Shown: positions 6,932-16,458 of the stretch, piece by piece
Numbering within the stretch: position 1 is the first letter of the stretch
How the letters are laid out: the number at the start of each line of letters is the position of its first letter
DNA from: Anaerofilum sp. An201
GTDB lineage: Bacteria > Bacillota > Clostridia > Oscillospirales > Ruminococcaceae
Length of the DNA stretch: 58,476 nt
Direction of reading: 5' to 3'
Assembly: GCF_002160015.1 (NCBI RefSeq)
Contig: NZ_NFJT01000021.1
Location: forward strand, 1-58,476
Position numbers and translations under genes: made by a program
The notes under the pieces: generated by a model
Databases searched by the model: none
What the model was told of the DNA's origin: nothing
The model's input: only the letters and a program-made list of their open reading frames with translations

Positions 6932-8641
6932 TTAATTGGACAGTCTTTGCTCAGCTGCCCACATAGCGGCATATTTTCCGCCTCTGGCCAGGAGCTCCTC
7001 ATGAGTGCCGGACTCTGCAATGTTCCCGTCTGCTACCACCAGAATCTGATCCGCATTTCGGACGATAGACAGGGTATGTGCAATCATGATTACTGTCTTC
7101 CGCTCTGACAAAAGCCCCAGGATTGCCCGCTTGACCGCCAGCTCGTTTTCAATGTCCAGTGAGGCAGTTGCCTCATCCAGCAGCAAGATGGGGCTGTTTT
7201 TCAAAATAGCCCGGGCGATGGACAGACGCTGACGCTCCCCGCCGGAGAGAAAGTTTCCGTTTTCCCCAATAGGGGTGTCATAGCCATGCTCCAGCTTCTG
7301 TATAAAGCCGTCACATCCAGCCGCACGGCAGGCGGCCTCCACCTCATGGTCTGTGGCCGAGGGGCGGGCATGGCGGATATTCTCCCGAACTGTATCGTCA
7401 AAGAGGAACACCTGCTGATCCACCATGGAGATCTGCTCCAGCACCCGTTCTGCCGCCACGGTCTCAATGGACTGCCCTCCGATGGAAATCTCGCCGCTCT
7501 GCGGTTCGTAGTATTTGGCGATCAGATTGAGAATGGTGGATTTGCCGGAACCGGAGTCTCCTACAATTGCGGTGAGCTTTCCTGCCGGCGCCGTAAAGGA
7601 CAGCTTCTTCAGCACCGGCTCTCCCGGCACATAGGAGAAGGAGACCGAGCGGAAGGTGATGTTCTGCTCAGCAGGATGGAAGGGCGCCATGGAACCTCTC
7701 TCCTCCGGTTCCGCCATCACCTGGAGGATATTGTTCTTAGAGACCATCAGGTGCTTCCATTCAAAGAGATCGATGGAAATGGCAGTGGTAAGCTTGGTCA
7801 GCAGAATGGGCAGCATGGAGACCATGAGATAATCCACATTGTTCAGCGTACCGGCTGCCCAGGGACCGGCTGCCAGCGCCATGATGGCCGGCACACTGCA
7901 CCAGCTGAGAATATTATACCCGAAGCCAATAGGGATGCCCTTTGCCTCGTACAGATAACACACCCGGCTGAACCTCCGCATCGCCTCGGTAGTGGCCTGA
8001 TTCTGGACACCACCCATATGATAGGCACGGAAGGTCTGGATGCCGTCGATGTACTCCACGATGCTGCTGACCGTCTCGGCACTGACCTCATGCTTGGCCA
8101 CGCCGTATTTGGCCACAACGCGGAAGGAGAGCCACAGATTTGGGATCAATCCCGCTACGACCAAGAAAAGAATCAGCCCCGCCGGCAGATACACTTTGCA
8201 TACAAAGCCTACCAGCATGGCGGCCAGCACCGCGTTTTTGGTGATGTTGCCGCTGGAGTGGGTCAGGATCTTCTCGTAGCTGCCCACATCGCTGGTCATG
8301 GTATTCACATATTCTCCCACCTGGCCCTGGGTGAAGCGGGAAAGAGGGATCTGTTTGAGTTTGTCACCCAGCCGAAGCCGCAGCCCTTTGGAAACAGCAG
8401 CTCCGCCCAGTTGAACCTGCGTGTAACCGGCGGCGTAAATGACCAGTCGAATCAGGAAGATGCCCGCAAGAAATGCAGTCAGCAGCCTGAGCCGCTGCGA
8501 ACTCAGGTTATCCTCAGACAGCCCGGACAGAACCATATAAATGGACAAGTAGCTGCACCCGGACAGCAGCCCTTCCACTACCGTGAGGATCACACCGAAA
8601 TAGAAGGCCCGATTTTTACGGAACACATTTGCCTCACGCAT
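6932..8641 (-). CDS. ABC half-transporter, exporter fold (pair A, second subunit)
   Basis: A 569-aa protein with an N-terminal six-helix membrane domain (about residues 15-300) and a C-terminal ATPase: Walker A GDSGSGKST, signature FLSGGERQR, Walker B ILLLDEATASLD, switch H in IAHTLS. ATG 8641 was chosen because the upstream frame lies inside the partner gene; it overlaps that stop by 8 nt. The two subunits should form a heterodimer. The fold is shared by drug exporters and by the siderophore importers YbtPQ and IrtAB; the iron-type operator upstream favours a metallophore role, but direction is not proven. Confidence 0.9.
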   Translation of the reverse strand: MREANVFRKNRAFYFGVILTVVEGLLSGCSYLSIYMVLSGLSEDNLSSQRLRLLTAFLAGIFLIRLVIYAAGYTQVQLGGAAVSKGLRLRLGDKLKQIPLSRFTQGQVGEYVNTMTSDVGSYEKILTHSSGNITKNAVLAAMLVGFVCKVYLPAGLILFLVVAGLIPNLWLSFRVVAKYGVAKHEVSAETVSSIVEYIDGIQTFRAYHMGGVQNQATTEAMRRFSRVCYLYEAKGIPIGFGYNILSWCSVPAIMALAAGPWAAGTLNNVDYLMVSMLPILLTKLTTAISIDLFEWKHLMVSKNNILQVMAEPEERGSMAPFHPAEQNITFRSVSFSYVPGEPVLKKLSFTAPAGKLTAIVGDSGSGKSTILNLIAKYYEPQSGEISIGGQSIETVAAERVLEQISMVDQQVFLFDDTVRENIRHARPSATDHEVEAACRAAGCDGFIQKLEHGYDTPIGENGNFLSGGERQRLSIARAILKNSPILLLDEATASLDIENELAVKRAILGLLSERKTVIMIAHTLSIVRNADQILVVADGNIAESGTHEELLARGGKYAAMWAAEQRLSN

Positions 8642-10397
8642 GCTGCACACCCCCTTCCACGGAATAGGCAATGGCACGGGCAGCCCGGTAATCCGCCCAA
8701 GCCCTGCGGTAGTATTCATTTTTCTCCAGCACCTCTTCATGGGTACCACAGCAGGTAATGGTGTTGTTCTCAACTACTGCCACCTTGTCGCACAGCTTGA
8801 TGGCACCCAGCCGGTGGGCCACGATCACAACTGTCTTGCCCCGGCACAGGTTTTCAATGGCCCGGTCGATCTCCACCTGGTTTTCCGGATCAGCCGCTGA
8901 GGTGGCTTCATCCAGGATCAGAATGGGGGCGTTTTTCAAAATGGCCCGGGCGATGGCAATCCGCTGCCGCTCCCCACCGGAGAAACGGGAGCCGAAAGTA
9001 CCCACCTTGGTTTCATAGCCCTGGGGCAGCGATTGGATGAAATCATCGATCTGCGCCAGCCTGGCAGCCTCGCGCACCTGCTCCAGTGTTGCTCCCGAGT
9101 TCATGCGGATGTTTTCCAGCACGCTGCCCCGGGTCAGAAAGGTCTTTTGGAACACCAGGGAGATATGGTCCAGCAGGTCTTCGTAGTCCAACTCCCGCAC
9201 ATCTCTGCCGCCGATGCGGACCGTTCCCTGGGTCGCATCGTAAGAGCGGGCCATCAGCTGGATCACGGTGCTTTTGCCTGCACCGGACACCCCCACCAGC
9301 GCAACCTTTTCCCCCTGCGCCACAGTGAGGGAGCAATCCCTGAGCACATCGGTCTTTCCATCGTAGGAAAAGGAGACATGATCCAAAGTAATGCCACAGG
9401 TCTCCGGAAAGGCCGCGCCGCCGGAAAAGGTGGGCAGATCCAGGATCTCCTCCACCTTTTTCACGCCGGAAAGCGCCTGAGCAAAGGTGGTGGCCAGTTT
9501 TTGCAGGGGCAGGATCTCGGTGAGATACATCCCGCCCACATAGGCAAAAAGCAGAAATACGCTGCCGGTAACGCTTCCCCGGAGGAAAAGCAGGCCGCCT
9601 ACTGGAACCATCAGCACCATCCCGCACTCCACCAGCAGCAGAAAGGCGGCATAGGGCGGAGCCGTCTTGTGTGTGACCAGGTTCCAGATCCGGTTCTCCT
9701 CCTCAATGGCATGGGAAAACTTCTGGAAGGAGCGGCTGCCCATGTTATACGCTTTGATCAGCCGCATACCAGAGATGTACTCAATCATCACGGAATTAAA
9801 GCCTACCAGGGAGCGGTTGACATCGGACAAGACCCCCTTCATTCTTCGGAAGATGACCGCCATCACAATGCCGGCCAGGGGCAGCGGGAGCAGGGAGACC
9901 AGGGCCAGAGGGGCATTGACGGAGAGCAGATACAGGAAAATCACAACCGGTCCTGTGAGATAGGCCACAAATTCCGGCAGGTTGTGGGCCAGAAACAGTT
10001 CCAACTTCTCGATGTCCTCATTGAGAACAGTTTTGACCGCGCCGGTGCTCCGCTCGTCCAAGGCTCCAAGAGACACTTTGGCAAGATGCTCCGTTACCAT
10101 GCACCGCACTCGAAACAGTGCCCCATAGGCTCCCTTGTGAGACAGCACACCCGAAGTACCCAGCAGCACCAGCCTTCCCACGGTGCCCGCCGTGACCAGC
10201 AAAGCGCAGTCGGCGATAACTGCTTTGGTACAGGCGCCGGAGAGCACCGCATCCATCAGCCGGTAAATGCCGATATACGATGTGATGACCAGAATACCGC
10301 TGCCAAAGGCACACAAAACGGACAGGATCAGCCATTTCCGCTCCGGCCCGGCCCACTGCAGCAGCCGCATCACCGGTGATGGCCGTTTTTCTTTCAT
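8634..10397 (-). CDS. ABC half-transporter, exporter fold (pair A, first subunit)
   Basis: A 587-aa protein with six membrane helices and a full ATPase domain: Walker A GVSGAGKST, signature FSGGERQR, Walker B ILILDEATS and switch H in VAHRLG. The D-loop reads SAAD rather than the usual S-LD. It is the first gene of a two-gene operon, downstream of operator 2 (10451-10466), and diverges from an AraC gene at 10567. Partner of the 6932-8641 protein. Confidence 0.9.
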   Translation of the reverse strand: MKEKRPSPVMRLLQWAGPERKWLILSVLCAFGSGILVITSYIGIYRLMDAVLSGACTKAVIADCALLVTAGTVGRLVLLGTSGVLSHKGAYGALFRVRCMVTEHLAKVSLGALDERSTGAVKTVLNEDIEKLELFLAHNLPEFVAYLTGPVVIFLYLLSVNAPLALVSLLPLPLAGIVMAVIFRRMKGVLSDVNRSLVGFNSVMIEYISGMRLIKAYNMGSRSFQKFSHAIEEENRIWNLVTHKTAPPYAAFLLLVECGMVLMVPVGGLLFLRGSVTGSVFLLFAYVGGMYLTEILPLQKLATTFAQALSGVKKVEEILDLPTFSGGAAFPETCGITLDHVSFSYDGKTDVLRDCSLTVAQGEKVALVGVSGAGKSTVIQLMARSYDATQGTVRIGGRDVRELDYEDLLDHISLVFQKTFLTRGSVLENIRMNSGATLEQVREAARLAQIDDFIQSLPQGYETKVGTFGSRFSGGERQRIAIARAILKNAPILILDEATSAADPENQVEIDRAIENLCRGKTVVIVAHRLGAIKLCDKVAVVENNTITCCGTHEEVLEKNEYYRRAWADYRAARAIAYSVEGGVQHA

Positions 10398-10450
10398 CGT
10401 CTGTTCCTCCTTCCCCCGGCTTGACGAGAGCGCCGGGAAGTGATATTTTA

Positions 10451-10466
10451 GTTAGCAGATACTAAC
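10451..10466. promoter_or_regulatory. DtxR-type operator 2
   Basis: GTTAGC-AGAT-ACTAAC, one mismatch in the second half. It sits 53 nt upstream of the first pair A gene and between it and the divergent AraC gene at 10567. Confidence 0.72.
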
Positions 10467-10566
10467 CAACATCCATCCTACCGGCAAAACAGCGGTATCG
10501 CAAGGCTTTGGGCGCGGTTCCGGCTGATTGGGGTGGAGATGTGGCTGATCGAGGTGGTGACAGTTT

Positions 10567-11574
10567 ATGGCGGCATATAAAGACTTGGAGCAGCAATATG
10601 GCCAGGCGATGGAGGAACACGGGTTTCTTCCAGATCCGGAGAACCGGCGTTACGGCTCCATGGGGCTGTGCTGGCGGCACACCTCCCAGCAGGGCGGCGG
10701 TTTTTTCTGGACCTACGGGCAGCAGAATCTCTATACCATCAAGATCCATGATTTCTTTTTCCATGAGGATCAGCTGCTGGAGTTCCATTGGCCGGAGAGT
10801 CTCAGTGTCACCTGGTATGAATCCATTTCCGGGGAGGAGTTCTCCCCCTGTCGCCGTCTTGTTCCAGGCTGTGTCAAAAGTTTTATCGGAGGTCGGGAAC
10901 CATACCGGGCGCTCATCCACAGGCAGATCCCCATCGTTTCCATTGGCGTGGAGATCACCCCGGCTTACTACCGGGATTATCTGCGCCGCCAGTTTCCCCA
11001 GGAGTATCAAAGCCTGCTGGAGTCTTTTCAAACGCTGGATCAGACAGAACACTTCCCAGAAATGGTGCAGCTCTTGAAACAGGTGCGCGACTACCGAGGG
11101 GAGGGGCTTCCCGCCCGTTTGTTTTATGATGGGAAGGTGGCGGAGGCGGTGGCGCTGGTGGCAGAGCGGCACCTGAAGCGCAAGAACCGCCGTTCTGTCA
11201 GTGCGGAGGATATCGTACGACTGGCCGATGTGGCAGCCTTCATCACGGCCCACTGTGCGGATGAACTGCCGCTGGAACGTCTCAGCCGTATTGGCTGCAT
11301 GAGCATTTCCAAGCTGAAGGATGCCTTCCATGTCCGGTATGGCTGCACGATTACCCAGTACATTCAGGGGCAGCGCACGGAGCAGGCTGGGCGGCTGCTG
11401 CGGGAAACCGACCTGCCGGTGAGTCAGGTGGCGGCCATTGTTGGGTATCAGAATCCCAGCCGTTTCGCGGAGATCTTCCGGCGAAACACCGGACGCTCCC
11501 CTGCGGAATATCGCAGAGCATGCTGGAGTTCCTTCACGGAGGTAAACGATATGGAAAGGAAAGATTCTTTATGA
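10567..11574 (+). CDS. AraC-family regulator (pair A)
   Basis: A 335-aa protein whose first 220 residues form an effector domain (LCWRHTS, FFWTYGQQNLYTIKIHDF, ESISGEEFSPCRR) and whose C-terminus is an AraC DNA-binding domain (LERLSRIGCMSISKLKDAF and VSQVAAIVGYQNPSRFAEIF). It is a clear paralogue of the protein at 15417-16382, sharing those blocks almost position by position. It is divergent from ABC pair A across operator 2 and overlaps a downstream hydrolase by ATGA, suggesting that it activates transport and hydrolysis of one ligand. Confidence 0.86.
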   Translation: MAAYKDLEQQYGQAMEEHGFLPDPENRRYGSMGLCWRHTSQQGGGFFWTYGQQNLYTIKIHDFFFHEDQLLEFHWPESLSVTWYESISGEEFSPCRRLVPGCVKSFIGGREPYRALIHRQIPIVSIGVEITPAYYRDYLRRQFPQEYQSLLESFQTLDQTEHFPEMVQLLKQVRDYRGEGLPARLFYDGKVAEAVALVAERHLKRKNRRSVSAEDIVRLADVAAFITAHCADELPLERLSRIGCMSISKLKDAFHVRYGCTITQYIQGQRTEQAGRLLRETDLPVSQVAAIVGYQNPSRFAEIFRRNTGRSPAEYRRACWSSFTEVNDMERKDSL

Positions 11575-12323
11575 AAATACAGTATTTTGGAGATCCATCT
11601 AATCCCAAAATCGTTGTTCTGCACCCCATGCTTCTGGACGGGAAAAGTATGCTGCCTCTGCTGGGCGAACTGCGGAACAGTCATTGTGTGATCGCGCCGG
11701 ATCTGACAGGCCATGGAACAGATACTGGGATCTTTCAAAGCGCCCAACAAGAGGCAGCAACGCTGGCCGGCTGGCTGACAACGCAGGGATGGATTGATCT
11801 GAAGTTAGTGTTTGGTGCATCCATCGGTGCCGTGGTGGCGATGCAGTTGATTGCCATGCCCACATTCAAAGTTCACACCGCAGTCTTAGAGGGGTGCCCC
11901 CTCCATTCCAATGCTGCTTTTCTACGGATGATGGCGACCCGTATGTTTCTGTCAAAACATCGGAAAGCACAGCAACATCCCGGTTTGTCTGCACAGCGGA
12001 TGACAAAAATCTATGGGGAGACGCTCGGCCTTATCATGGGGCACACCTTTGAACAAATTCGTCCGGAAACTTTGCAAGCCATCGCTGCCGCCTGTTCGGA
12101 CTGCACCTTTCCCAACTATCCAAAGGAGTTGGAAGCTCACCTGTTTTTTGAGTATGGCAGTGAGGACATCAGCGCCAAGACCGCGCGCAGGGTTGTCTCA
12201 AAGCACTATCCGTCTGCTTCCTTTACAATTCGGGAAGGCTATGTTCACTGCCAATATCCCGCCGTTCTGGGAGAGCAGTATTCCAAGGTATTGGAGGAAT
12301 ACCTCGCCAGGGAACTTCACTAA
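11571..12323 (+). CDS. Alpha/beta hydrolase
   Basis: A 250-aa protein with the alpha/beta hydrolase order: PDLTGHG after strand 4, nucleophile elbow GASIGA (Ser about residue 82) and a late His in REGYVHCQYP. It lacks a signal peptide, so it is cytoplasmic. It overlaps the AraC stop by ATGA. In an iron-type context an esterase that opens imported siderophores is a reasonable guess, but the sequence only shows a general hydrolase. A strong terminator follows at 12337. Confidence 0.8.
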   Translation: MKIQYFGDPSNPKIVVLHPMLLDGKSMLPLLGELRNSHCVIAPDLTGHGTDTGIFQSAQQEAATLAGWLTTQGWIDLKLVFGASIGAVVAMQLIAMPTFKVHTAVLEGCPLHSNAAFLRMMATRMFLSKHRKAQQHPGLSAQRMTKIYGETLGLIMGHTFEQIRPETLQAIAAACSDCTFPNYPKELEAHLFFEYGSEDISAKTARRVVSKHYPSASFTIREGYVHCQYPAVLGEQYSKVLEEYLARELH

Positions 12324-12336
12324 TAGAACCCAAGAG

Positions 12337-12370
12337 GCCGCATGGGGAACATTCCACCATGCGGCTTTTT
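12337..12370 (+). terminator. Intrinsic terminator after hydrolase
   Basis: GCCGCATGG (12337-12345) pairs with CCATGCGGC (12357-12365), then TTTTTC. It stops the plus-strand AraC-hydrolase operon just before the convergent ECF module 2. Confidence 0.85.
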
Positions 12371-12376
12371 CAATCG

Positions 12377-13897
12377 TCAGCAATCGGCAGAACAGAATCG
12401 GCTTTTCCGGTGTTCTATCCGTCCCGGCCTGCTTTCTGAAATGGAGAACAATTCTCTCAATGTAGGGAGAGCGTCCATGGTAACAGGCACATCGTCGGGC
12501 ATTTCTCCTTCATCAAAGTGGAGGATGCGGGAACAGGTACGACTGACAAATTCAAAATCATGAGTGACAATAAAGATGACTTTTCCCATATCAGACAGCC
12601 GCCGGATCAGACCCGCAACCTGTGTCATGCTATCAAAATCCAGCCCGCTGGTCGGCTCGTCAAACACCAGCAGGTCTTTCCCACAAATCATGCTGACCGC
12701 TACCGCCACCCGCTGCTTTTGACCTCCGGACAGGGTATTGGGGTGGCGGTCTCTGAATGGGGCCAGGGCCAACTCTTCCAGTGTTGCGTCAACGAGCGTC
12801 TGTTTCGGATTGCGGATACCGAATGTACATTCTGACTCCACACTATCCGCAAAAAGCTCGTAGTTCACATCCTGCATGACCATATAGGAATGCCGCAGGC
12901 GATCTTTGTGATCCATGGACAGACCGTTCCAAAAGAATTGACCATCACAGGCCTTGTGAAGCCCGCACAAAGCACGGGAAAAGGTCGTTTTTCCGGCCCC
13001 ATTGTGGCCAACGACGCCAATTACCTCTCCCTTTGCTGCTGTAAGGTTGATGTCGTGCAAAATGGTCCTCTTCTTATAGTGAAGGGCTACATTGTTAAGT
13101 TCCAAGATAGGATCTGAAACAGGCGCAAGGGAATGATTCCGTGGTGGGAGAACACGATGCAAATCAATCGCTCGAAGGCCCATTTGTTCCCGGGTATCCT
13201 CCGACAGCTGCCGAAATGCTTCCGGCGTAAAGACCTGTGTGATTTTCCCATGTTCCAAATACACAATCCGGTCCACCAGATCCATCAAATAGTACAACCT
13301 ATGTTCTGCAATCAATATGGTTTTTCCCTGCGATTTGATCAGCTTGAGATGTTCTCCCAATTCTTGAATGGAACGCATATCTAAATTGGAGGACGGTTCA
13401 TCCAAAAGATATATTTGAGGATTCATCGCATAGACCGAGGCAAATGCTATCTTTTGCTTTTCTCCACCGGATAACTCGAAGATGTTGCGATTACGGAGGT
13501 TTTCAATGTGCAGTTCTGCCGATGCCCGATCCACGCGTTCTCTCAGCTGGTGAGCTGGGAGCGCTTGATTTTCAATACCAAAAGCGATCTCGCTGTCTGT
13601 ATCCACATTGAAAAACTGTGTCCTTGGGTTTTGAAACACCGATCCAACCTTTGCGGCAAGCTGATGCATGGGAAGATCACTGACTTCCTGACCATCCACC
13701 AGTACGCTGCCCGCCAGCTCTCCTGCGTAAAATTGTGGGATCAAGCCGTTTACAAGCCTCGTGATGGTGGTCTTTCCGCAGCCGCTCCGGCCACAGAACA
13801 GCACACATTCTCCGTCCTCTATGGTCAGGTTGATGTCTTGCAGCCCGTCTCCTTTTTGTCCTTGATAAGTAAATGACACATGCTTTAACTCAATCAT
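12377..13897 (-). CDS. ECF transporter double ATPase (module 2)
   Basis: A 506-aa protein with two ABC ATPase domains: GRSGCGKTT, LSGGEKQK, LLDEPSSNLD in the first and GHNGAGKTT, LSGGQKQR, VFDEPTSGLD in the second. ATG 13897 overlaps the EcfT stop by ATGA. The tail after the second ATPase is longer than in modules 1 and 3 (about 40 residues, ending FCSADC) and its role is unclear. It powers the module 2 importer. Confidence 0.92.
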   Translation of the reverse strand: MIELKHVSFTYQGQKGDGLQDINLTIEDGECVLFCGRSGCGKTTITRLVNGLIPQFYAGELAGSVLVDGQEVSDLPMHQLAAKVGSVFQNPRTQFFNVDTDSEIAFGIENQALPAHQLRERVDRASAELHIENLRNRNIFELSGGEKQKIAFASVYAMNPQIYLLDEPSSNLDMRSIQELGEHLKLIKSQGKTILIAEHRLYYLMDLVDRIVYLEHGKITQVFTPEAFRQLSEDTREQMGLRAIDLHRVLPPRNHSLAPVSDPILELNNVALHYKKRTILHDINLTAAKGEVIGVVGHNGAGKTTFSRALCGLHKACDGQFFWNGLSMDHKDRLRHSYMVMQDVNYELFADSVESECTFGIRNPKQTLVDATLEELALAPFRDRHPNTLSGGQKQRVAVAVSMICGKDLLVFDEPTSGLDFDSMTQVAGLIRRLSDMGKVIFIVTHDFEFVSRTCSRILHFDEGEMPDDVPVTMDALPTLRELFSISESRPGRIEHRKSRFCSADC

Positions 13898-14619
13898 CCC
13901 AGCACCCCCTTTCCATAAAGCCCGACAACCAACGCGCCTGCAAAGCAAAAGACTGCCGCAATGTCCATCAAACCAATATGGATCTGCACCAGACAAGTTC
14001 GAGGCTTTGGGTTTTCAATGCCGCGGGTGATAGAAGCGATGGACAGTTCATCTGCCGCTTTGGATGCTGCCATCATCAACGGAACATAGATACACTCCAC
14101 CGTTATTCCGGGATGTGTCAGGAGCCCTTTAAGCGAAGGCGAGACATCCCGCATCCGCATCGCATCCTTGATAAACCGCCAATCCTCCTGAATGGTAGGG
14201 ATATAACGCAACATGACCGCCAAGGGGATTACCAGCTTTTGGGGTGCATGGATGCGATTCATCGCCGAGAGAAATTCGCTGACCTTTGTAGTGGAGATGA
14301 CAATGCCGGACAGCATCCCGCAGGGGTAGACCTTATGGAACAACCCTAAAAAAGCGATAAACATGGTGCGCCAAGTTCCGGTCATGGTATCCAAAATCCA
14401 GAAGGTGAGCAGAACGATCAGCGCATAGAACAGCACTCCTTTCCAGGCATACTTCCACTTTCCAAAGCAAATGCCGAGCAGCCCGATCAGCACCACAAGA
14501 CCCAGTTCATAGAATAAGGATGGAGCCATCATGGCAGAAAGGATACACAACAGGAGCAATAATATCTTCGTTCTGGGGTCCAGCCACAGTCCACGCCTGG
14601 ATAAAGCTCCGCCAATCAT
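13894..14619 (-). CDS. ECF transporter transmembrane component EcfT (module 2)
   Basis: A 241-aa membrane protein starting with LWLDPRTKILLLLLC and carrying the coupling motifs DAMRMRDVSP and ASITRGIENP. It overlaps both neighbours by 4 nt. Paralogue of the EcfT proteins at 2139 and 22438. Confidence 0.9.
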   Translation of the reverse strand: MIGGALSRRGLWLDPRTKILLLLLCILSAMMAPSLFYELGLVVLIGLLGICFGKWKYAWKGVLFYALIVLLTFWILDTMTGTWRTMFIAFLGLFHKVYPCGMLSGIVISTTKVSEFLSAMNRIHAPQKLVIPLAVMLRYIPTIQEDWRFIKDAMRMRDVSPSLKGLLTHPGITVECIYVPLMMAASKAADELSIASITRGIENPKPRTCLVQIHIGLMDIAAVFCFAGALVVGLYGKGVLG

Positions 14620-15227
14620 GCGGTGATCCCAGCCTTTTCAAACTGCTTTTTCAGCAGCTTTCCACCGATCCAACCACTGAACGCAGCAATCGCCAGCGTT
14701 CCGATAATGATGACAGCCAACAGCCAGGAAGGAGCAGACGCGCTCATTGTGTCAATATAGGACTGTTCCGTGCCGTTTTCCAGCATTGTACTGGCCCAGC
14801 CTTGCGGATCAATAAAAAACACCACATAGGTATAAACGCTGCCCAGCGACATCAGCATATAGGACAGCAGATTGACTACCTTGTTGCGGTAATGTCCTGC
14901 ACCAGCCACCAGATCCGCAATGATTCCCATCCCGATATAGCCTAAAGAAAAAGCCCAGTGCATTCCAGTAACAAACCAGATGATTCCCATAACGATGCCA
15001 AGAATGGTGACACTCCACCGCTTCTGCACCTTAGCGATCATCAGAAGATACACGGGACCACACAGCAGGGCTGCGCCCATCGGCATATAGAATGTCAAAA
15101 CCGGGTTTGGTGCGAATAAAATACTGCCTATTAGGGTAAACACCAAGAAAATTGCGCTGAAAATGCCGGTCGTCACAAGATCTTTGACAGTGAGGCCCTT
15201 TTTTGCGGGATTGATTCGGTTGTTCAT
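14616..15227 (-). CDS. ECF substrate-binding S component, Trep_Strep type (module 2)
   Basis: A 203-aa polytopic membrane protein starting with KKGLTVKDLVTTGIFSAIF and ending with a basic tail (GGKLLKKQFEKAG), the same layout as the module 1 and 3 S components. It opens the operon and lies behind operator 3. Loop sequences differ strongly among the three S proteins, which suggests three different ligands served by similar energising units. Confidence 0.85.
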   Translation of the reverse strand: MNNRINPAKKGLTVKDLVTTGIFSAIFLVFTLIGSILFAPNPVLTFYMPMGAALLCGPVYLLMIAKVQKRWSVTILGIVMGIIWFVTGMHWAFSLGYIGMGIIADLVAGAGHYRNKVVNLLSYMLMSLGSVYTYVVFFIDPQGWASTMLENGTEQSYIDTMSASAPSWLLAVIIIGTLAIAAFSGWIGGKLLKKQFEKAGITA

Positions 15228-15263
15228 GTTGATCCTCCTATTTTGTAATGCGTTGACTTCATG

Positions 15264-15301
15264 GGATAGGTATGCTATCCTTTGGTTAGATATGGCTAAC
15301 C
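15264..15301. promoter_or_regulatory. DtxR-type operator 3 plus an adjacent second palindrome
   Basis: GTTAGA-TATG-GCTAAC at 15285-15300 (outer G/C pair extends it). Immediately beside it, GGATAG-GTATG-CTATCC (15264-15280) is a perfect 6-bp inverted repeat with 5-bp spacer, not seen at the other sites; it may bind the AraC regulator. On the plus strand TTGGTT and TATATA flank the operator at 16 bp as a possible promoter for the AraC gene. Confidence 0.7.
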
Positions 15302-15416
15302 GTTATATATAATTACACCATGCACAACCTACTTTCAATCGTTTGGAGCGAGGTTCGTCCTATCATTTCAAAAATTCGTCTAATCATTGCAAAACAAGGG
15401 AGGCGTATCTATTGTA

Positions 15417-16382
15417 ATGACCGGTATCATCGAGCAATACTATGCCCCATTACTGAAAAAGCACGGTTTTGTACCGGAACCAGATAATGATCAGTATGGT
15501 CCTCTGGGGCTTTGCTGGAAGCTATCTCCGGAAGTTGGCGAAGGTTCCTATTGGACCTACGGACAAAGGGATCTGTTCGACATCAAGATACACAACTTCT
15601 CTTTCAATAAGGATTTTATGCTGGAATTTGATCTCCCGGAATGTCTCAGTATTACCCGTTACGATTCCATCTCCGGTGAAGAGTTGTCTCCGTATCGCCG
15701 GTTGTCAGCCGGATGTATCAAGACCTATGTGGGCGGATACAAGCCATATCAAGTAATCGTCCACAAAAATATACCGGTTCGATCCATCGGCATCGAGATC
15801 ACCCCCGCATATTATGAGGATTATTTGAAAAAACAGTATCCGGAAGAATATCGGAATCCCATCGAGGCTTTTCGGAAAATCGACCAAACAACAGATTTCC
15901 CGGAAATGTACCGGCTTCTATCAGAACTACAGAGCTACCGTGGAACCGGAATTGCAGCTAAACTCTATTATGAGAGCAAGGTAGCCGAGGCGCTCTCTCT
16001 GGTGGTTGAATATCAAAAAAAGCGTTCAGTTTCTGATCATAAACTGGTTTCTCAGGATTTGGAACGGATTCAAACCGTAGCGGCCTATCTGAGTGATCAT
16101 TACGCTGGTGAAGTGCCCATAGAACGCCTGGCACAAATTGCCTGCATGGGTACGACAAAGCTCAAAAGCAGCTTCAAGAAGGTCTATGGTTGCACGATCA
16201 CAGAGTATATACAGCAGCGCCGCATGAGTCAGGCAGAATATCTGCTGGCTCATACCGATCTGCAAATTGGTCAGATTGCTCAAACGATAGGATATTCTAC
16301 ATCCAGCCGGTTTGCGGAACTGTTTCGAAGAAGCACCGGCCTGCTCCCGCTGGAGTACAGGAAAATGGCAAAGCGAAAGTGA
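15417..16382 (+). CDS. AraC-family regulator (ECF module 2)
   Basis: A 321-aa paralogue of the regulator at 10567, with the same sensor blocks (LCWKLSPE, YWTYGQRDLFDIKIHNF, DSISGEELSPYRR) and AraC helix-turn-helices (LAQIACMGTTKLKSSF and IGQIAQTIGYSTSSRFAELF). It is divergent from ECF module 2. ATG 15417 is 13 nt from the GGGAGG site at 15398-15403; an ATT at 15411 would fit the spacing better, so the exact start is uncertain. Confidence 0.86.
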   Translation: MTGIIEQYYAPLLKKHGFVPEPDNDQYGPLGLCWKLSPEVGEGSYWTYGQRDLFDIKIHNFSFNKDFMLEFDLPECLSITRYDSISGEELSPYRRLSAGCIKTYVGGYKPYQVIVHKNIPVRSIGIEITPAYYEDYLKKQYPEEYRNPIEAFRKIDQTTDFPEMYRLLSELQSYRGTGIAAKLYYESKVAEALSLVVEYQKKRSVSDHKLVSQDLERIQTVAAYLSDHYAGEVPIERLAQIACMGTTKLKSSFKKVYGCTITEYIQQRRMSQAEYLLAHTDLQIGQIAQTIGYSTSSRFAELFRRSTGLLPLEYRKMAKRK

Positions 16383-16417
16383 TACAAAGCCAAAATCCAA
16401 AGAATCATCCCAAAACA

Positions 16418-16458
16418 GTATGTGGGGAGGCATATCTGCCTCCCCACATACTTATTTT
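16418..16458 (+). terminator. Strong intrinsic terminator between convergent operons
   Basis: A 15-bp perfect stem: GTATGTGGGGAGGCA (16418-16432) with TGCCTCCCCACATAC (16437-16451), loop TATC, then TTATTTTAT. It ends the AraC transcript and probably also limits the oncoming pair B transcript. Confidence 0.88.
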
